Part shown: positions 6,832 through 14,509 of the stretch, one piece after another | How the letters are laid out: each line of letters starts with the position of its first letter | Position numbering within the stretch: position 1 is the stretch's first letter | DNA from: an uncultured Clostridia bacterium | GTDB taxonomy: Bacteria > Bacillota > Clostridia > TANB77 > CAG-508 | Length of the DNA: 15,877 nt | Assembly: GCA_947626205.1 (NCBI GenBank) | Contig: CANQRO010000027.1 | Coordinates: forward strand, 1 to 15,877 | Reading direction: 5' to 3' | Made by a program: the position numbers and the translations under genes | Notes under the pieces: generated by a model | The model's database searches: none | What the model was told of the DNA's origin: nothing | What the model saw: only the letters and a program-made list of their open reading frames with translations

Positions 6832-6852
6832 GTAAGTTTGAGGTCCGTTCAG
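6791..6852 (-). other. frameshift window inside the VWA surface protein gene
   Basis: The upstream frame is open from 7189 to a stop at 6791. The downstream frame is open from 6852 (just after an in-frame TAG at 6855-6853) onward. The B-like domain reads naturally only if translation moves by one base in this window: GVKDVTV in the first frame continues as LNGPQTYMTKTKADGSYSF in the second. The full span 4744-7189 is 2446 nt, one base more than a multiple of three. This fits a single inserted base. No classical slippery site is evident. Confidence 0.75.
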
Positions 6853-7189
6853 CTATTACGGTTACGTCTTTTACTCCTAGTCGGCCTATTACATCATTTG
6901 TTATATTTTTTCCTTCTACATAAACGGGACCCATATTTTCATATACATTTCCTTTAATTGATGTATAGTAATATTTATACTCAACTGGCACTGTCGAAAC
7001 TGGTGGATTTGGTATTGGATTTACTTCGACATCCGATGGTGGAGGATCCGGAGGTATATTACCACTTTCTGATTGAGCACCACTAATAAGATCAGACCAA
7101 TTATCAGCATATATATACGGAGCATGAATATATAGCATTATTACAATAATGATTATCATAATAAATATTTTGAACATTATATTTCTCAT
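6791..7189 (-). CDS. N-terminal part of the VWA surface protein: signal peptide, proline-rich linker and start of B-like domain
   Basis: This 132-residue frame supplies the export signal missing from the larger frame. AAAGGTGA precedes the ATG at 7189. Residues 1-28 are a signal peptide with a long hydrophobic core (IFIMIIIIVIMLYIHA, with likely cleavage near YADN). A proline-rich linker follows (NIPPDPPPSDVEVNPIPNPP). Then YYYTSIKGNVYENMGPVYV and IGRLGVKDVTVIAE start an immunoglobulin-like B domain. The last 25 or so residues after IAE, ending WKLQLY, do not fit the domain and are probably out-of-frame readthrough. Its own promoter lies at 7225-7253. It overlaps the downstream frame by 41 nt. 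It is best treated as the 5' piece of one disrupted gene. Confidence 0.8.
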   Translation of the reverse strand: MRNIMFKIFIMIIIIVIMLYIHAPYIYADNWSDLISGAQSESGNIPPDPPPSDVEVNPIPNPPVSTVPVEYKYYYTSIKGNVYENMGPVYVEGKNITNDVIGRLGVKDVTVIAERTSNLHDKNESRWKLQLY

Positions 7190-7224
7190 TTGATATCACC
7201 TTTTCATTGTTTATTATCAAATTT

Positions 7225-7253
7225 ATTATAACATTTTTATATATTTTTTTCAA
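7225..7253 (-). promoter_or_regulatory. promoter of the VWA surface protein gene
   Basis: On the minus strand TTGAAA (7253-7248) and TATAAT (7230-7225) are exactly 17 bp apart, about 35 nt before the start codon at 7189. An intact consensus promoter shows the broken gene is probably still transcribed. Confidence 0.75.
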
Positions 7254-7539
7254 CTTTAATCGACAAGGAATATGAGTTTTAAAATGATTAAAAATATGAC
7301 AGAATATTATATAAATTTAATATTTGAAAAGTTTATCGAGAAATGTGGTAAAAAGTATAATATATAAGGGATATAAAAATAAATGGTTAATAATTATGTT
7401 TAATTGATTTTCTTAAAAATTTTAATAAATTTATTGCAATTTATTAAAATTATGACATACTCTAGGAAATTGATTGATATTTATATCAATCGTTATAAGA
7501 TCCAAAAAGTTGTAAATTTTTACATCTTTGGCGCACCAT
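7254..7539. other. palindrome-rich intergenic region with a tRNA-Lys 3'-end copy
   Basis: No gene is visible on either strand. Three inverted repeats follow each other: a 14-bp stem 7418-7431/7438-7451, a 9-bp stem 7472-7480/7483-7491 (GATTGATAT/ATATCAATC), and TGTAAA/TTTACA at 7511-7524. They end at TCTTTGGCGCACCA (7525-7538), which matches the last 14 bases of tRNA-Lys except for one base. Confidence 0.6.
7525..7538 (+). repeat. direct repeat of the tRNA-Lys 3' end (possible att-like remnant)
   Basis: TCTTTGGCGCACCA here matches TCTATGGCGCACCA at 4442-4455 in 13 of 14 positions, in the same orientation, including the CCA. The remainder of a tRNA is absent upstream. The two copies bracket about 3.1 kb containing only the VWA surface protein. 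Duplication of a tRNA 3' end is the usual footprint of site-specific integration, but no integrase remains. Confidence 0.55.
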
Positions 7540-7597
7540 AAAAAAGAGTTTAAATGCAAATTTGATTTTTAAGTCCTAAGCATTTAAACTCTTTTTT
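7540..7597 (-). terminator. terminator of the ABC transporter operon
   Basis: Arms 7540-7557 and 7580-7597 form an 18-bp perfect stem (AAAAAAGAGTTTAAATGC and its complement) around a 22-nt loop. On the minus strand it ends in six T, 15 nt after the stop codon of the gene at 7612. The symmetric A/T flanks mean it could also stop transcripts from the other side. Confidence 0.88.
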
Positions 7598-7611
7598 TAT
7601 TTACTGTTCTA

Positions 7612-10071
7612 TTAATCAATAGCATTTCCAGATAAAATTTCTGCAGGCGTTTTTCTTACAGTATGGAATACAGGAAGTAATCCAATTAAAATATTGAAAG
7701 CGAATACTAGAAAAATGCTAAGACCAATTATAAAACCGTTTATCATAAACATATTTGAAAAATAATATATATTGGATAAATTGTACATAATATAACTCAT
7801 AAAAGCAATACCAGGTAGAGAAATCATTAAATTAATTGCTAAAATTTCTCCTAAAAACATTTTATATATATCAGTTCTCTTTACACCAATTGCTCTTAGA
7901 ATTCCAACTTCCTTTTTTCTAGATAAGAAAGAAGAACGTATCATTAAGAAAATCTCAAGTAAAGATATAATCAAAATAACACCTGAAACAGTCATACTTG
8001 CTATTATTTGAGATTTTATACTTTCTATATATTCAGCCTTATCATTATTGTAAACATTTTCTATATTCATCTTATTGTTAGCAAAATAATTTATAGTTTG
8101 AGAACCATCTTTTGGATATATCATTATGTCTTTAGAGTTTTCAATTAATTGATATTTTACAGTGTTTGCATTAGCATAATATTCAGTCTTTCCAAAATTA
8201 CTTTCGTAATATCCAACAACCTTTAATTTATGACCATTTATAGAAGTGTCAATAGTTTTATTTAACTTCATTTGTCCAGAATTTTGTTTATTAACAATAA
8301 TTTCATAATCATTTACTGGCATTCTACCTTTCTTTAAAGTAATAGCATCACGAACTAAATTAACATCAACAATATCGATATTATTAATTTGTGTAGAATC
8401 AGCAATATAAAAACTATCATTTGTTTTAGTTAAAGCAAGTAAATTTATAAAATTATCTTTCGACAAATATATAGATGGACTTTTTAAATCAACAATTCCA
8501 GTAATTATAAATGGTGGTAAATTAGTTTTGTTATTATTAAATTGATATGAATATCCAGCAGTTACATTTCTACCAATTAACTCATCATAACTTTTAATAC
8601 CTACACATCTAGTCATAGAATCATTTAAGATTCTATCAGCAGTTAATTTATCAATAACAATTTCATTATTATTCTCTGCTAGCCTTCCTAAAATAATATC
8701 AGAACTATTTATTTTATTAATATCAGATAAAGAACCTGAAAAGCCAGATTCAACAGAAGAAGTCTGATAATATTCTGGGAATTTTATACTAAAATTAACT
8801 GTCGAATTTCCAGGCAACATATAATCTACAAAAGATAAATTTTCAAAATTAAGATAATCTGCAACATTATTTTTATCAGTAACTAATCTTAAATAATTAT
8901 GATCCACAGTTACAAAAGCTTCATCCTTTATATTGGTTACACCAAACAAATGAGAAAGTGCAAAAACAATAAACATAGCTGAAATGAAAAATCCTAATAA
9001 CAATATTTTCTTAAGAGGAGAATAACTCCATACTTTTTTAACGCCAGAAGAAACTAAAGAAAAAATATTATAAATTGAAGCATATTTCTTCTTAAAATTA
9101 TTATTTAATTTTTCATCATCATTAAACTGATATGTCTCATAAATTTCTTTTGACATCTTTTTATAATGATCATCAATTAATTCAATACTAGAATTATCAT
9201 CTACAACTTCAATTTTCTTATTAGATTCTACATATATATTTCCATTTCTTAAAGCAACTTTTAAATTAACATTTTCATCAATATCATTGTAATATTGCAC
9301 ATTAAAATTTTCTTCAGAAACACTCTTATGATAAGGCATATCTTGTAAATAAATCTTATTATACATTCTATAATCCAAATCATGAGCATTTAAATTTTCT
9401 TCATCTGAAACTATTTTACCATCAACAATTTTAATAATACGTGAAGCATAAAATTCTGCAAGTTCTTTTTCATGAGTTACTAAAATTACTAACTTTTCCT
9501 TAGAAATAGTTTTAATAATATTCATAATTTCAATAGAATTTCTGCTATCCAAATTACCAGTTGGCTCATCTGCAATAATAATATTTGGATTTTTTACAAT
9601 AGCCCTTGCAATAGATACCCTTTGTTTCTGCCCGCCAGAAAGCATAAAAGCAAGCCTATTTCTATATTGGTACATACCTAAAACTTCTAAAACATAATCT
9701 ACTCTTTTTTTAATTTCATCCTTTTTCTTAATTCCAATCATTTTTAAAACAATTGCAATATTTTCGTATACAGTTAAATGATTAAGCAAATTATAATTTT
9801 GAAAAATATAACCAATATTCATATTACGAATTTTATCTAATCTAAAAACAGGAACTTTAGTTATTTTTTTCCCATCAATATAAATTTTTCCCTTATCAAC
9901 CTTATCTAAGCCACCAATAGCATTTAAAAGAGTAGTTTTACCAGAACCAGAATTTCCTAAAATAGCAATCAAACCTTTATCTGGTAAATCCAAAGATGTA
10001 GAATCTATGGCATGAATTTGATTTCTTTTAAAACGGTTAAAATACTTTTCTACTTTTTCTAACTTTACCAT
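7612..10071 (-). CDS. MacB/FtsX-type ABC transporter, fused ATPase and permease (second gene of pair)
   Basis: This 819-residue protein is an ABC ATPase fused to an FtsX-like permease, the type VII (MacB-like) layout. The ATPase has Walker A GNSGSGKTT (39-47), the Q-loop Q91, signature LSGGQ (144-148), Walker B IIIADEP (164-170) and H200. Residues about 222-350 are an unusual linker with a small β-rich stretch (LRNGNIYVESNKKIEVV). One membrane helix (355-376) leads to a large extracellular domain. Three more C-terminal helices follow, with the FtsX loop RKKEVGILRAIGVKRTDIYK between the first two. Its start is 4 nt after the stop of the upstream partner, with AGAGGTG inside that gene, so the two are translationally linked and probably form a heterodimer. 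Such systems move lipoproteins, peptides or antimicrobials or transmit force; the substrate is not identifiable here. Confidence 0.9.
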   Translation of the reverse strand: MVKLEKVEKYFNRFKRNQIHAIDSTSLDLPDKGLIAILGNSGSGKTTLLNAIGGLDKVDKGKIYIDGKKITKVPVFRLDKIRNMNIGYIFQNYNLLNHLTVYENIAIVLKMIGIKKKDEIKKRVDYVLEVLGMYQYRNRLAFMLSGGQKQRVSIARAIVKNPNIIIADEPTGNLDSRNSIEIMNIIKTISKEKLVILVTHEKELAEFYASRIIKIVDGKIVSDEENLNAHDLDYRMYNKIYLQDMPYHKSVSEENFNVQYYNDIDENVNLKVALRNGNIYVESNKKIEVVDDNSSIELIDDHYKKMSKEIYETYQFNDDEKLNNNFKKKYASIYNIFSLVSSGVKKVWSYSPLKKILLLGFFISAMFIVFALSHLFGVTNIKDEAFVTVDHNYLRLVTDKNNVADYLNFENLSFVDYMLPGNSTVNFSIKFPEYYQTSSVESGFSGSLSDINKINSSDIILGRLAENNNEIVIDKLTADRILNDSMTRCVGIKSYDELIGRNVTAGYSYQFNNNKTNLPPFIITGIVDLKSPSIYLSKDNFINLLALTKTNDSFYIADSTQINNIDIVDVNLVRDAITLKKGRMPVNDYEIIVNKQNSGQMKLNKTIDTSINGHKLKVVGYYESNFGKTEYYANANTVKYQLIENSKDIMIYPKDGSQTINYFANNKMNIENVYNNDKAEYIESIKSQIIASMTVSGVILIISLLEIFLMIRSSFLSRKKEVGILRAIGVKRTDIYKMFLGEILAINLMISLPGIAFMSYIMYNLSNIYYFSNMFMINGFIIGLSIFLVFAFNILIGLLPVFHTVRKTPAEILSGNAID

Positions 10072-10075
10072 ATCA

Positions 10076-12322
10076 CTACACCTCTTCTCTATAAGTATTC
10101 ATAGCAGAATCTTTAAACAATTGCCTTGCATAACGAATAGATATTAATAAAGAAATTATTATTAAAGCAATATACAAAATAATATAATCATAAAACTTAA
10201 TAAAAACAATTAAATTATAAATAAAATCTATATTAACAATATTATTTAAAATACAAGCACAAAATATTATTACTAATAAAAATGCAATATGTAAAACAGT
10301 TAGTAATTCAATTTTTAATAATTGTTTTGCATTTTTTCTAGTTGCTCCTAAAATACGAATAGTAGAAAAATATACATTTCTAGATTTTAGGATAATCTTT
10401 ATAATAAAGTACGATAAGAAAAATAACGCAACAATAACAATTAAAACAACTATCATCATTACAGCATTAACAATAACATCAAAATCACCGTTTGTACTTA
10501 ATAAAGCATCTTTAACATATAACGTTTTAAAACCCAAATTATTTAAATCATTTATAGTATTATCTACTTCTTGTTCATTCTTTACAAAAACACTACTTTG
10601 ATAAGAAGGTCTATCAAATAAACCATAATAATCATCCCAATTTACAAAGAAAGCTTGCCTGAAAATTTCATAATTATCAGTTCCTGTAACAGATTTTATA
10701 TTTCTCTTATTAAATGTTTTTGTAATTTTTACAGTAAGTTCATCATCAAAATACAAATTGCTAATTTTAATTGTCATATTTTTATTTTTACAATTATTAT
10801 TCTTAGCCATATAATTGAAATCTTCAAAAGCATAAGCAGTTCCTCTTGGCACTGTTCTACTTGGAACTACCTGATATATTCCATCATTAGAATCTAGTAT
10901 ATGACCATTAAAATGAATAGTAATTTCGCTACGTAAAGGATTAAGAGATTTTCTTAAATCCTTTAAAATATCATTCGATAAATATAATTTTGCATTTTGA
11001 ATAGTTGAACTATCATTACTTGAACGAAAAGTAACACCGACTATTTTTATTTTATACTCTAACAAGTATGCAAAGCTTGAAAAAGAAGAAGATCTTAAAT
11101 CAAAATCTTTTTCTAAAATACTATTTTGAATAGTATCAATAGAAGGATAATTATCTCTAGTAGTAAGAATAGCTTCATGTTCATTTTGAGGCATTCTGCC
11201 AATATCTACATGATCTGGTTGTGAATCTAAAGTGTCAAGCGAAAGAGGTATAGCATAATTGTTACTTACACCAATAAACCTTGTATCTGCAAGCAAATCA
11301 TCTTCAAGAATGTAATCAACATTTGATATTTTTCTAATATTTTCATAATCAGTATTTGAAAATGGCGATTTATCATTTTTCTTAATTACAATACGCTTTG
11401 GGTTAGTTTCTAAGAAATAGTAATTATAACCATTCTTAGATTTTTCATAACTTTGCTTTTTTAAAGCAGAATATCCGCCTAAAGCTGCTAAAGTTAACAC
11501 AATATAAACAAAAAGAAGAAGCAAAAATTTAGGTAAAATATTAAATGTATTTCTAATACCTAAACGCAATTTTGAAGTATTTTTCATTGGGCGAGACACA
11601 GCAAAACTAGAAACAGTTTCTGTAGGTTTAGAATCATTTAAAAATTTATCTTCAACAATTTTTCCATCATGCATAGTAAGTTTTCTAGTAGCATACTGTT
11701 CTACTTGTTCATAATTGTGAGTTACTAAAATCATTAACTTACCTTTTGAAACCTCATATAACAGATTCATAATATCAGAAGCGGATTTAGAATCTAAATT
11801 ACCAGTTGGTTCATCCGCAATTAAAATAGGGGTATCTTTAACTAAAGCTCTAGCAATAGCAACTCTCTGTTTCTGACCACCAGATAATTTTGAAACTTTT
11901 GTATTTTTATATTTTAATAAATCTACTTTTTTAATAACATCAATAATTTTTTCCTTAATTTCAGATTTTTTAAATCCATTAATTAATAAAACTAGTTCAA
12001 TATTTTGATAAACCGTATAACTATTTACCAAATTAAAACTTTGAAAAACATTTCCAATATATTTTTTTCTGTAATTTTCAAAATCAGTTTCAGTATAACC
12101 ACTAGTTTCTTCACCATTAATATACATTTCGCCTTCTTCGTAGCTATCAAGACCAGAAAGTACATTTAATAAAGTAGATTTTCCGCTTCCACTTTCGCCA
12201 GTAATAACAACAAACTCACCCAAATTAAGCTTCAAATCAACTTTAGAAAAACCAGTAGCAACAGTGTTTTTCTGATAATAAAACTTAGATACTTTTTTTA
12301 ATTCCAATAAATCTTTCCCCAT
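10076..12322 (-). CDS. MacB/FtsX-type ABC transporter, fused ATPase and permease (first gene of pair)
   Basis: This 748-residue partner has the same layout. The ATPase shows Walker A GESGSGKST (42-50), Q94, signature LSGGQ (146-150), Walker B ILIADEP (166-172) and H202, so both ATP sites of a heterodimer look intact. A short linker leads to membrane helix 1 (about 264-283), then a long extracellular region and three C-terminal helices with the FtsX-like loop STIRILGATRKNAKQLLKIE. It lacks the β-rich linker insert of its partner. AAGGAG precedes the ATG at 12322. The gene has its own promoter and leads a two-gene operon ended by the hairpin at 7540-7597. No two-component regulator or peptide gene adjoins it, so a bacitracin- or lantibiotic-sensing role cannot be claimed. 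Confidence 0.9.
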   Translation of the reverse strand: MGKDLLELKKVSKFYYQKNTVATGFSKVDLKLNLGEFVVITGESGSGKSTLLNVLSGLDSYEEGEMYINGEETSGYTETDFENYRKKYIGNVFQSFNLVNSYTVYQNIELVLLINGFKKSEIKEKIIDVIKKVDLLKYKNTKVSKLSGGQKQRVAIARALVKDTPILIADEPTGNLDSKSASDIMNLLYEVSKGKLMILVTHNYEQVEQYATRKLTMHDGKIVEDKFLNDSKPTETVSSFAVSRPMKNTSKLRLGIRNTFNILPKFLLLLFVYIVLTLAALGGYSALKKQSYEKSKNGYNYYFLETNPKRIVIKKNDKSPFSNTDYENIRKISNVDYILEDDLLADTRFIGVSNNYAIPLSLDTLDSQPDHVDIGRMPQNEHEAILTTRDNYPSIDTIQNSILEKDFDLRSSSFSSFAYLLEYKIKIVGVTFRSSNDSSTIQNAKLYLSNDILKDLRKSLNPLRSEITIHFNGHILDSNDGIYQVVPSRTVPRGTAYAFEDFNYMAKNNNCKNKNMTIKISNLYFDDELTVKITKTFNKRNIKSVTGTDNYEIFRQAFFVNWDDYYGLFDRPSYQSSVFVKNEQEVDNTINDLNNLGFKTLYVKDALLSTNGDFDVIVNAVMMIVVLIVIVALFFLSYFIIKIILKSRNVYFSTIRILGATRKNAKQLLKIELLTVLHIAFLLVIIFCACILNNIVNIDFIYNLIVFIKFYDYIILYIALIIISLLISIRYARQLFKDSAMNTYREEV

Positions 12323-12353
12323 TTATTTTCTCCTTAGTTTTTAAACTAGCTAT

Positions 12354-12362
12354 ATTATATCA
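12354..12362 (-). promoter_or_regulatory. extended -10 promoter element of the ABC operon
   Basis: On the minus strand TGATATAAT (12362-12354) is an extended -10 box about 32 nt before the start codon. The -35 region is weak, as allowed for extended -10 promoters. Confidence 0.55.
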
Positions 12363-12431
12363 TATAAGAATAAAAAACGAAGATATTTAAGAAAAATTAA
12401 TAAATTATAAAATGTAAAGATAACATAATAC

Positions 12432-12460
12432 TTGAAAATATTGTTAAAATTCGATATAAT
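12432..12460 (+). promoter_or_regulatory. promoter of the ATP-grasp/phosphatase operon
   Basis: TTGAAA (12432-12437) and TATAAT (12455-12460) are 17 bp apart. The predicted transcription start, near 12467, leaves only about 6 nt before the ATG at 12473, which supports the later start at 12509. Confidence 0.78.
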
Positions 12461-12508
12461 AATGCCGTACAAATGAAGTTTCAAATATTTCGAAAAGGTT
12501 ATGGTAAA

Positions 12509-13795
12509 ATGGATATTAGAGAAAGATTAAAAGTTGAAACTCATGGTTATTCAATGTATGACGTTAGAAGAGAGGAATATAAAAACGGAAATACAGATGG
12601 TATTAACTTCCGTGTTAGTCCTATGCCTTTTAAATTAAATAATAAGCAAAAAATAGAAATAGAACAAATAGGAAAAGCAATATGTAGTTATATGGATTGT
12701 TGCATAGAGCTATATAAAAATAATGAAATTGTACATGAGTTATTAGATAGAGGAAAACCGAAAAACTTAAAAAATGTAGAAGAAATAAAATATTTATTCC
12801 TAAGACCAGATCTTATTTTAACAGATGACGGATTTGGCTTATGTGAAATTGAAACAAGTCCATTTGGATTAGGGCTTGCAGAAGTTTTAAATAGAGCATA
12901 TGGGAATGAAGGACATGAAACAATTATACATCAAAATCAACTTAAAAATTATATTCAATCAAAAATAGAAAATACAGGAACAATAGCATATAGCGATAAA
13001 GTTAAAGCATTTAGTGGACAATTAAAATTTATGGCAAATCAAGTATTCTCTGGCGAAATTAAAACATGGGATGCAACAGAAGTCGGAATAAAAGAAATAA
13101 AAAACAAACAAATATATAGAGCATTTTATTTAAATGAACAATATTCTAACCCTAATATTGCAGAGCTTTTGAATAGCTCACATATATATTTACCAACATC
13201 AACACCTCAATTTGAAGAAAAAGCTTTATTATCATTTATTTGGGATAATCGTTATACAAAATTTTTTCAAGAAAACTTAGGAAAGCAAGAATTTGAACTT
13301 TTACGAAAAATAATACCAAAAACATGGATAATAGGAGAAGAAAAATACGTAGAAGGAGGATTACCAAACAAAGGAGGGGATTCATTAAGCTTAGCATATC
13401 TTAGTAAAAGTAATAGAAAATATGTCCTAAAACAAAGTGGATTTTCACTATATAGTTCATGGGGAGAAGGTGTAAAATTCTTACACAAAATGGGGCAAGG
13501 AAAAGCATTGGAAAATTTAAAATTAGCACTTAATGATAAAGAACATTTATATATAGTACAAGAATTTAAACAAGGTAAAAATATTCCGATGACATTTATT
13601 AATGAAACAAACGAATATCAAAAAATAAATGCAAAAATTCGAATTACGCCATATTATGCATATATGGGAGCAGAAAAAGGAAAATTAATAGCTGCAAAAG
13701 TTACAGGATGTGAAAATACAGAATATATACATGCAAGCACAGCCAGCATAAATACAGCTGTTGCATATGAAAAAAATGAACCAGAAAGATATTAA
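12509..13795 (+). CDS. uncharacterised ATP-grasp-like protein (possible glutathionylspermidine-synthase-like ligase)
   Basis: I chose the ATG at 12509 (428 residues). AAAAGG lies at 12493-12498, while the upstream ATG at 12473 has no ribosome binding site and falls almost at the transcription start. The protein is soluble, without signal peptide or membrane helix. An N-terminal region contains LRPDLILTDDGFGLCEIETS (98-117) then PFGLGLAEVLNRAY. This resembles the R-x-D...E-x-N substrate-binding pattern of pre-ATP-grasp proteins. The C-terminal half looks like an ATP-grasp core: KYVLKQSGFS (304-313) with a candidate ATP lysine K308, hinge IVQEF (349-353), KIRITPYY (376-383), and a final IHASTASINTAV (407-418) where metal ligands would sit. 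It would ligate a carboxylate to an amine using ATP; the substrate is unknown. The histidine phosphatase gene starts 20 nt downstream. Fold assignment is inference. Confidence 0.62.
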   Translation: MDIRERLKVETHGYSMYDVRREEYKNGNTDGINFRVSPMPFKLNNKQKIEIEQIGKAICSYMDCCIELYKNNEIVHELLDRGKPKNLKNVEEIKYLFLRPDLILTDDGFGLCEIETSPFGLGLAEVLNRAYGNEGHETIIHQNQLKNYIQSKIENTGTIAYSDKVKAFSGQLKFMANQVFSGEIKTWDATEVGIKEIKNKQIYRAFYLNEQYSNPNIAELLNSSHIYLPTSTPQFEEKALLSFIWDNRYTKFFQENLGKQEFELLRKIIPKTWIIGEEKYVEGGLPNKGGDSLSLAYLSKSNRKYVLKQSGFSLYSSWGEGVKFLHKMGQGKALENLKLALNDKEHLYIVQEFKQGKNIPMTFINETNEYQKINAKIRITPYYAYMGAEKGKLIAAKVTGCENTEYIHASTASINTAVAYEKNEPERY

Positions 13796-13815
13796 TTAGA
13801 AAGGGGAAAAATAAA

Positions 13816-14355
13816 ATGAAATTATTAATAGCAAGACATGGAAAAACAAATTGGAACACAGAAAAAAGAGCAGCAGGATTATCAGATGTAGAATTAAATG
13901 AAGAAGGAATTGAACAAGCAAAAATATTGAGAGACAAGCTAAAAGACACAAAAATTGATGTTATAATATCTTCACCATTAGTTCGTGCAAAAAAGACAGC
14001 TGAAATAATTAATGAAAATCATAACTTAAACATATTAATAGATGAAGGAGCAATAGAAAGAAATTTAGGAATATATGAAGGACAACCTAACGAACAAGAA
14101 ATATTTAATGAAATAAGATATTATACAAAAAATGTTCCAGTAGAAAAAGGAGAAGATTGTAAAACATATACAAAAAAAGTATTTAATTTTTTAGATAAAA
14201 TAATAAACGAATACAAGGGTAAAGTAGAAACAATACTTATTGTATCACATGGTTTCTTTTTAAGAAGTGCAAATTGGTATTTTAACGGAGTGCCAACAGA
14301 ACCGGAAGAAGTAATAAGAATAAAAAATTGCCAAATAGATGAATATGAAGTTTAA
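13816..14355 (+). CDS. histidine phosphatase family protein (phosphoglycerate mutase-like)
   Basis: This 179-residue cytosolic protein is a compact member of the histidine phosphatase superfamily. It has the phospho-acceptor motif ARHGKTNWN (R7, H8, G9), R57 in SSPLVRAKKTA, the acid E81 in ERNLGIYEG, and the second histidine H145 in VSHGFFLR. The catalytic set is therefore complete. The length fits small-molecule phosphatases of the GpmB/CobC type better than a glycolytic mutase. AGAAAGGGGA precedes the ATG. It lies 20 nt after the ATP-grasp-like gene in one operon and is followed by a strong terminator. No cobalamin genes are present, so an α-ribazole phosphatase role is unsupported. It may act on a product or intermediate of its neighbour. 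Confidence 0.9.
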   Translation: MKLLIARHGKTNWNTEKRAAGLSDVELNEEGIEQAKILRDKLKDTKIDVIISSPLVRAKKTAEIINENHNLNILIDEGAIERNLGIYEGQPNEQEIFNEIRYYTKNVPVEKGEDCKTYTKKVFNFLDKIINEYKGKVETILIVSHGFFLRSANWYFNGVPTEPEEVIRIKNCQIDEYEV

Positions 14356-14361
14356 AAAATA

Positions 14362-14392
14362 AAAAAATCTCTATAAATTATAGAGATTTTTT
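14362..14392 (+). terminator. intrinsic terminator of the ATP-grasp/phosphatase operon
   Basis: A 13-bp stem (14362-14374 with 14380-14392) of sequence AAAAAATCTCTAT and its complement, with a 5-nt loop, ends in six T. It sits 6 nt after the phosphatase stop codon. Confidence 0.9.
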
Positions 14393-14440
14393 AATAATAT
14401 TTTAGAAAAAATTTCATATAATATAATTTTAACATTTTGA

Positions 14441-14469
14441 TTGAAAATAAAAATCTCCAGTGCTATAAT
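14441..14469 (+). promoter_or_regulatory. promoter of the CorA-type gene
   Basis: TTGAAA (14441-14446) and TATAAT (14464-14469) are exactly 17 bp apart, with TGC just before the -10 (extended type). No riboswitch-like structure is evident in the short leader, so magnesium control at the RNA level is not supported. Confidence 0.78.
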
Positions 14470-14509
14470 ATTCGTATAAATTGGATAAAATATAAGGGGT
14501 GAATAAAAA

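Noticed and set aside
7418..7538. CRISPR-like repeat array
   Set aside because: The palindromes differ from each other in sequence and length and are not evenly spaced; there are no cas genes.
12473..12508. ATG at 12473 for the ATP-grasp-like protein
   Set aside because: It lies about 6 nt from the predicted transcription start with no ribosome binding site; 12509 has AAAAGG upstream.
14470..14509. magnesium riboswitch ahead of corA
   Set aside because: The predicted leader is only about 30-40 nt, too short for a known Mg2+ riboswitch.
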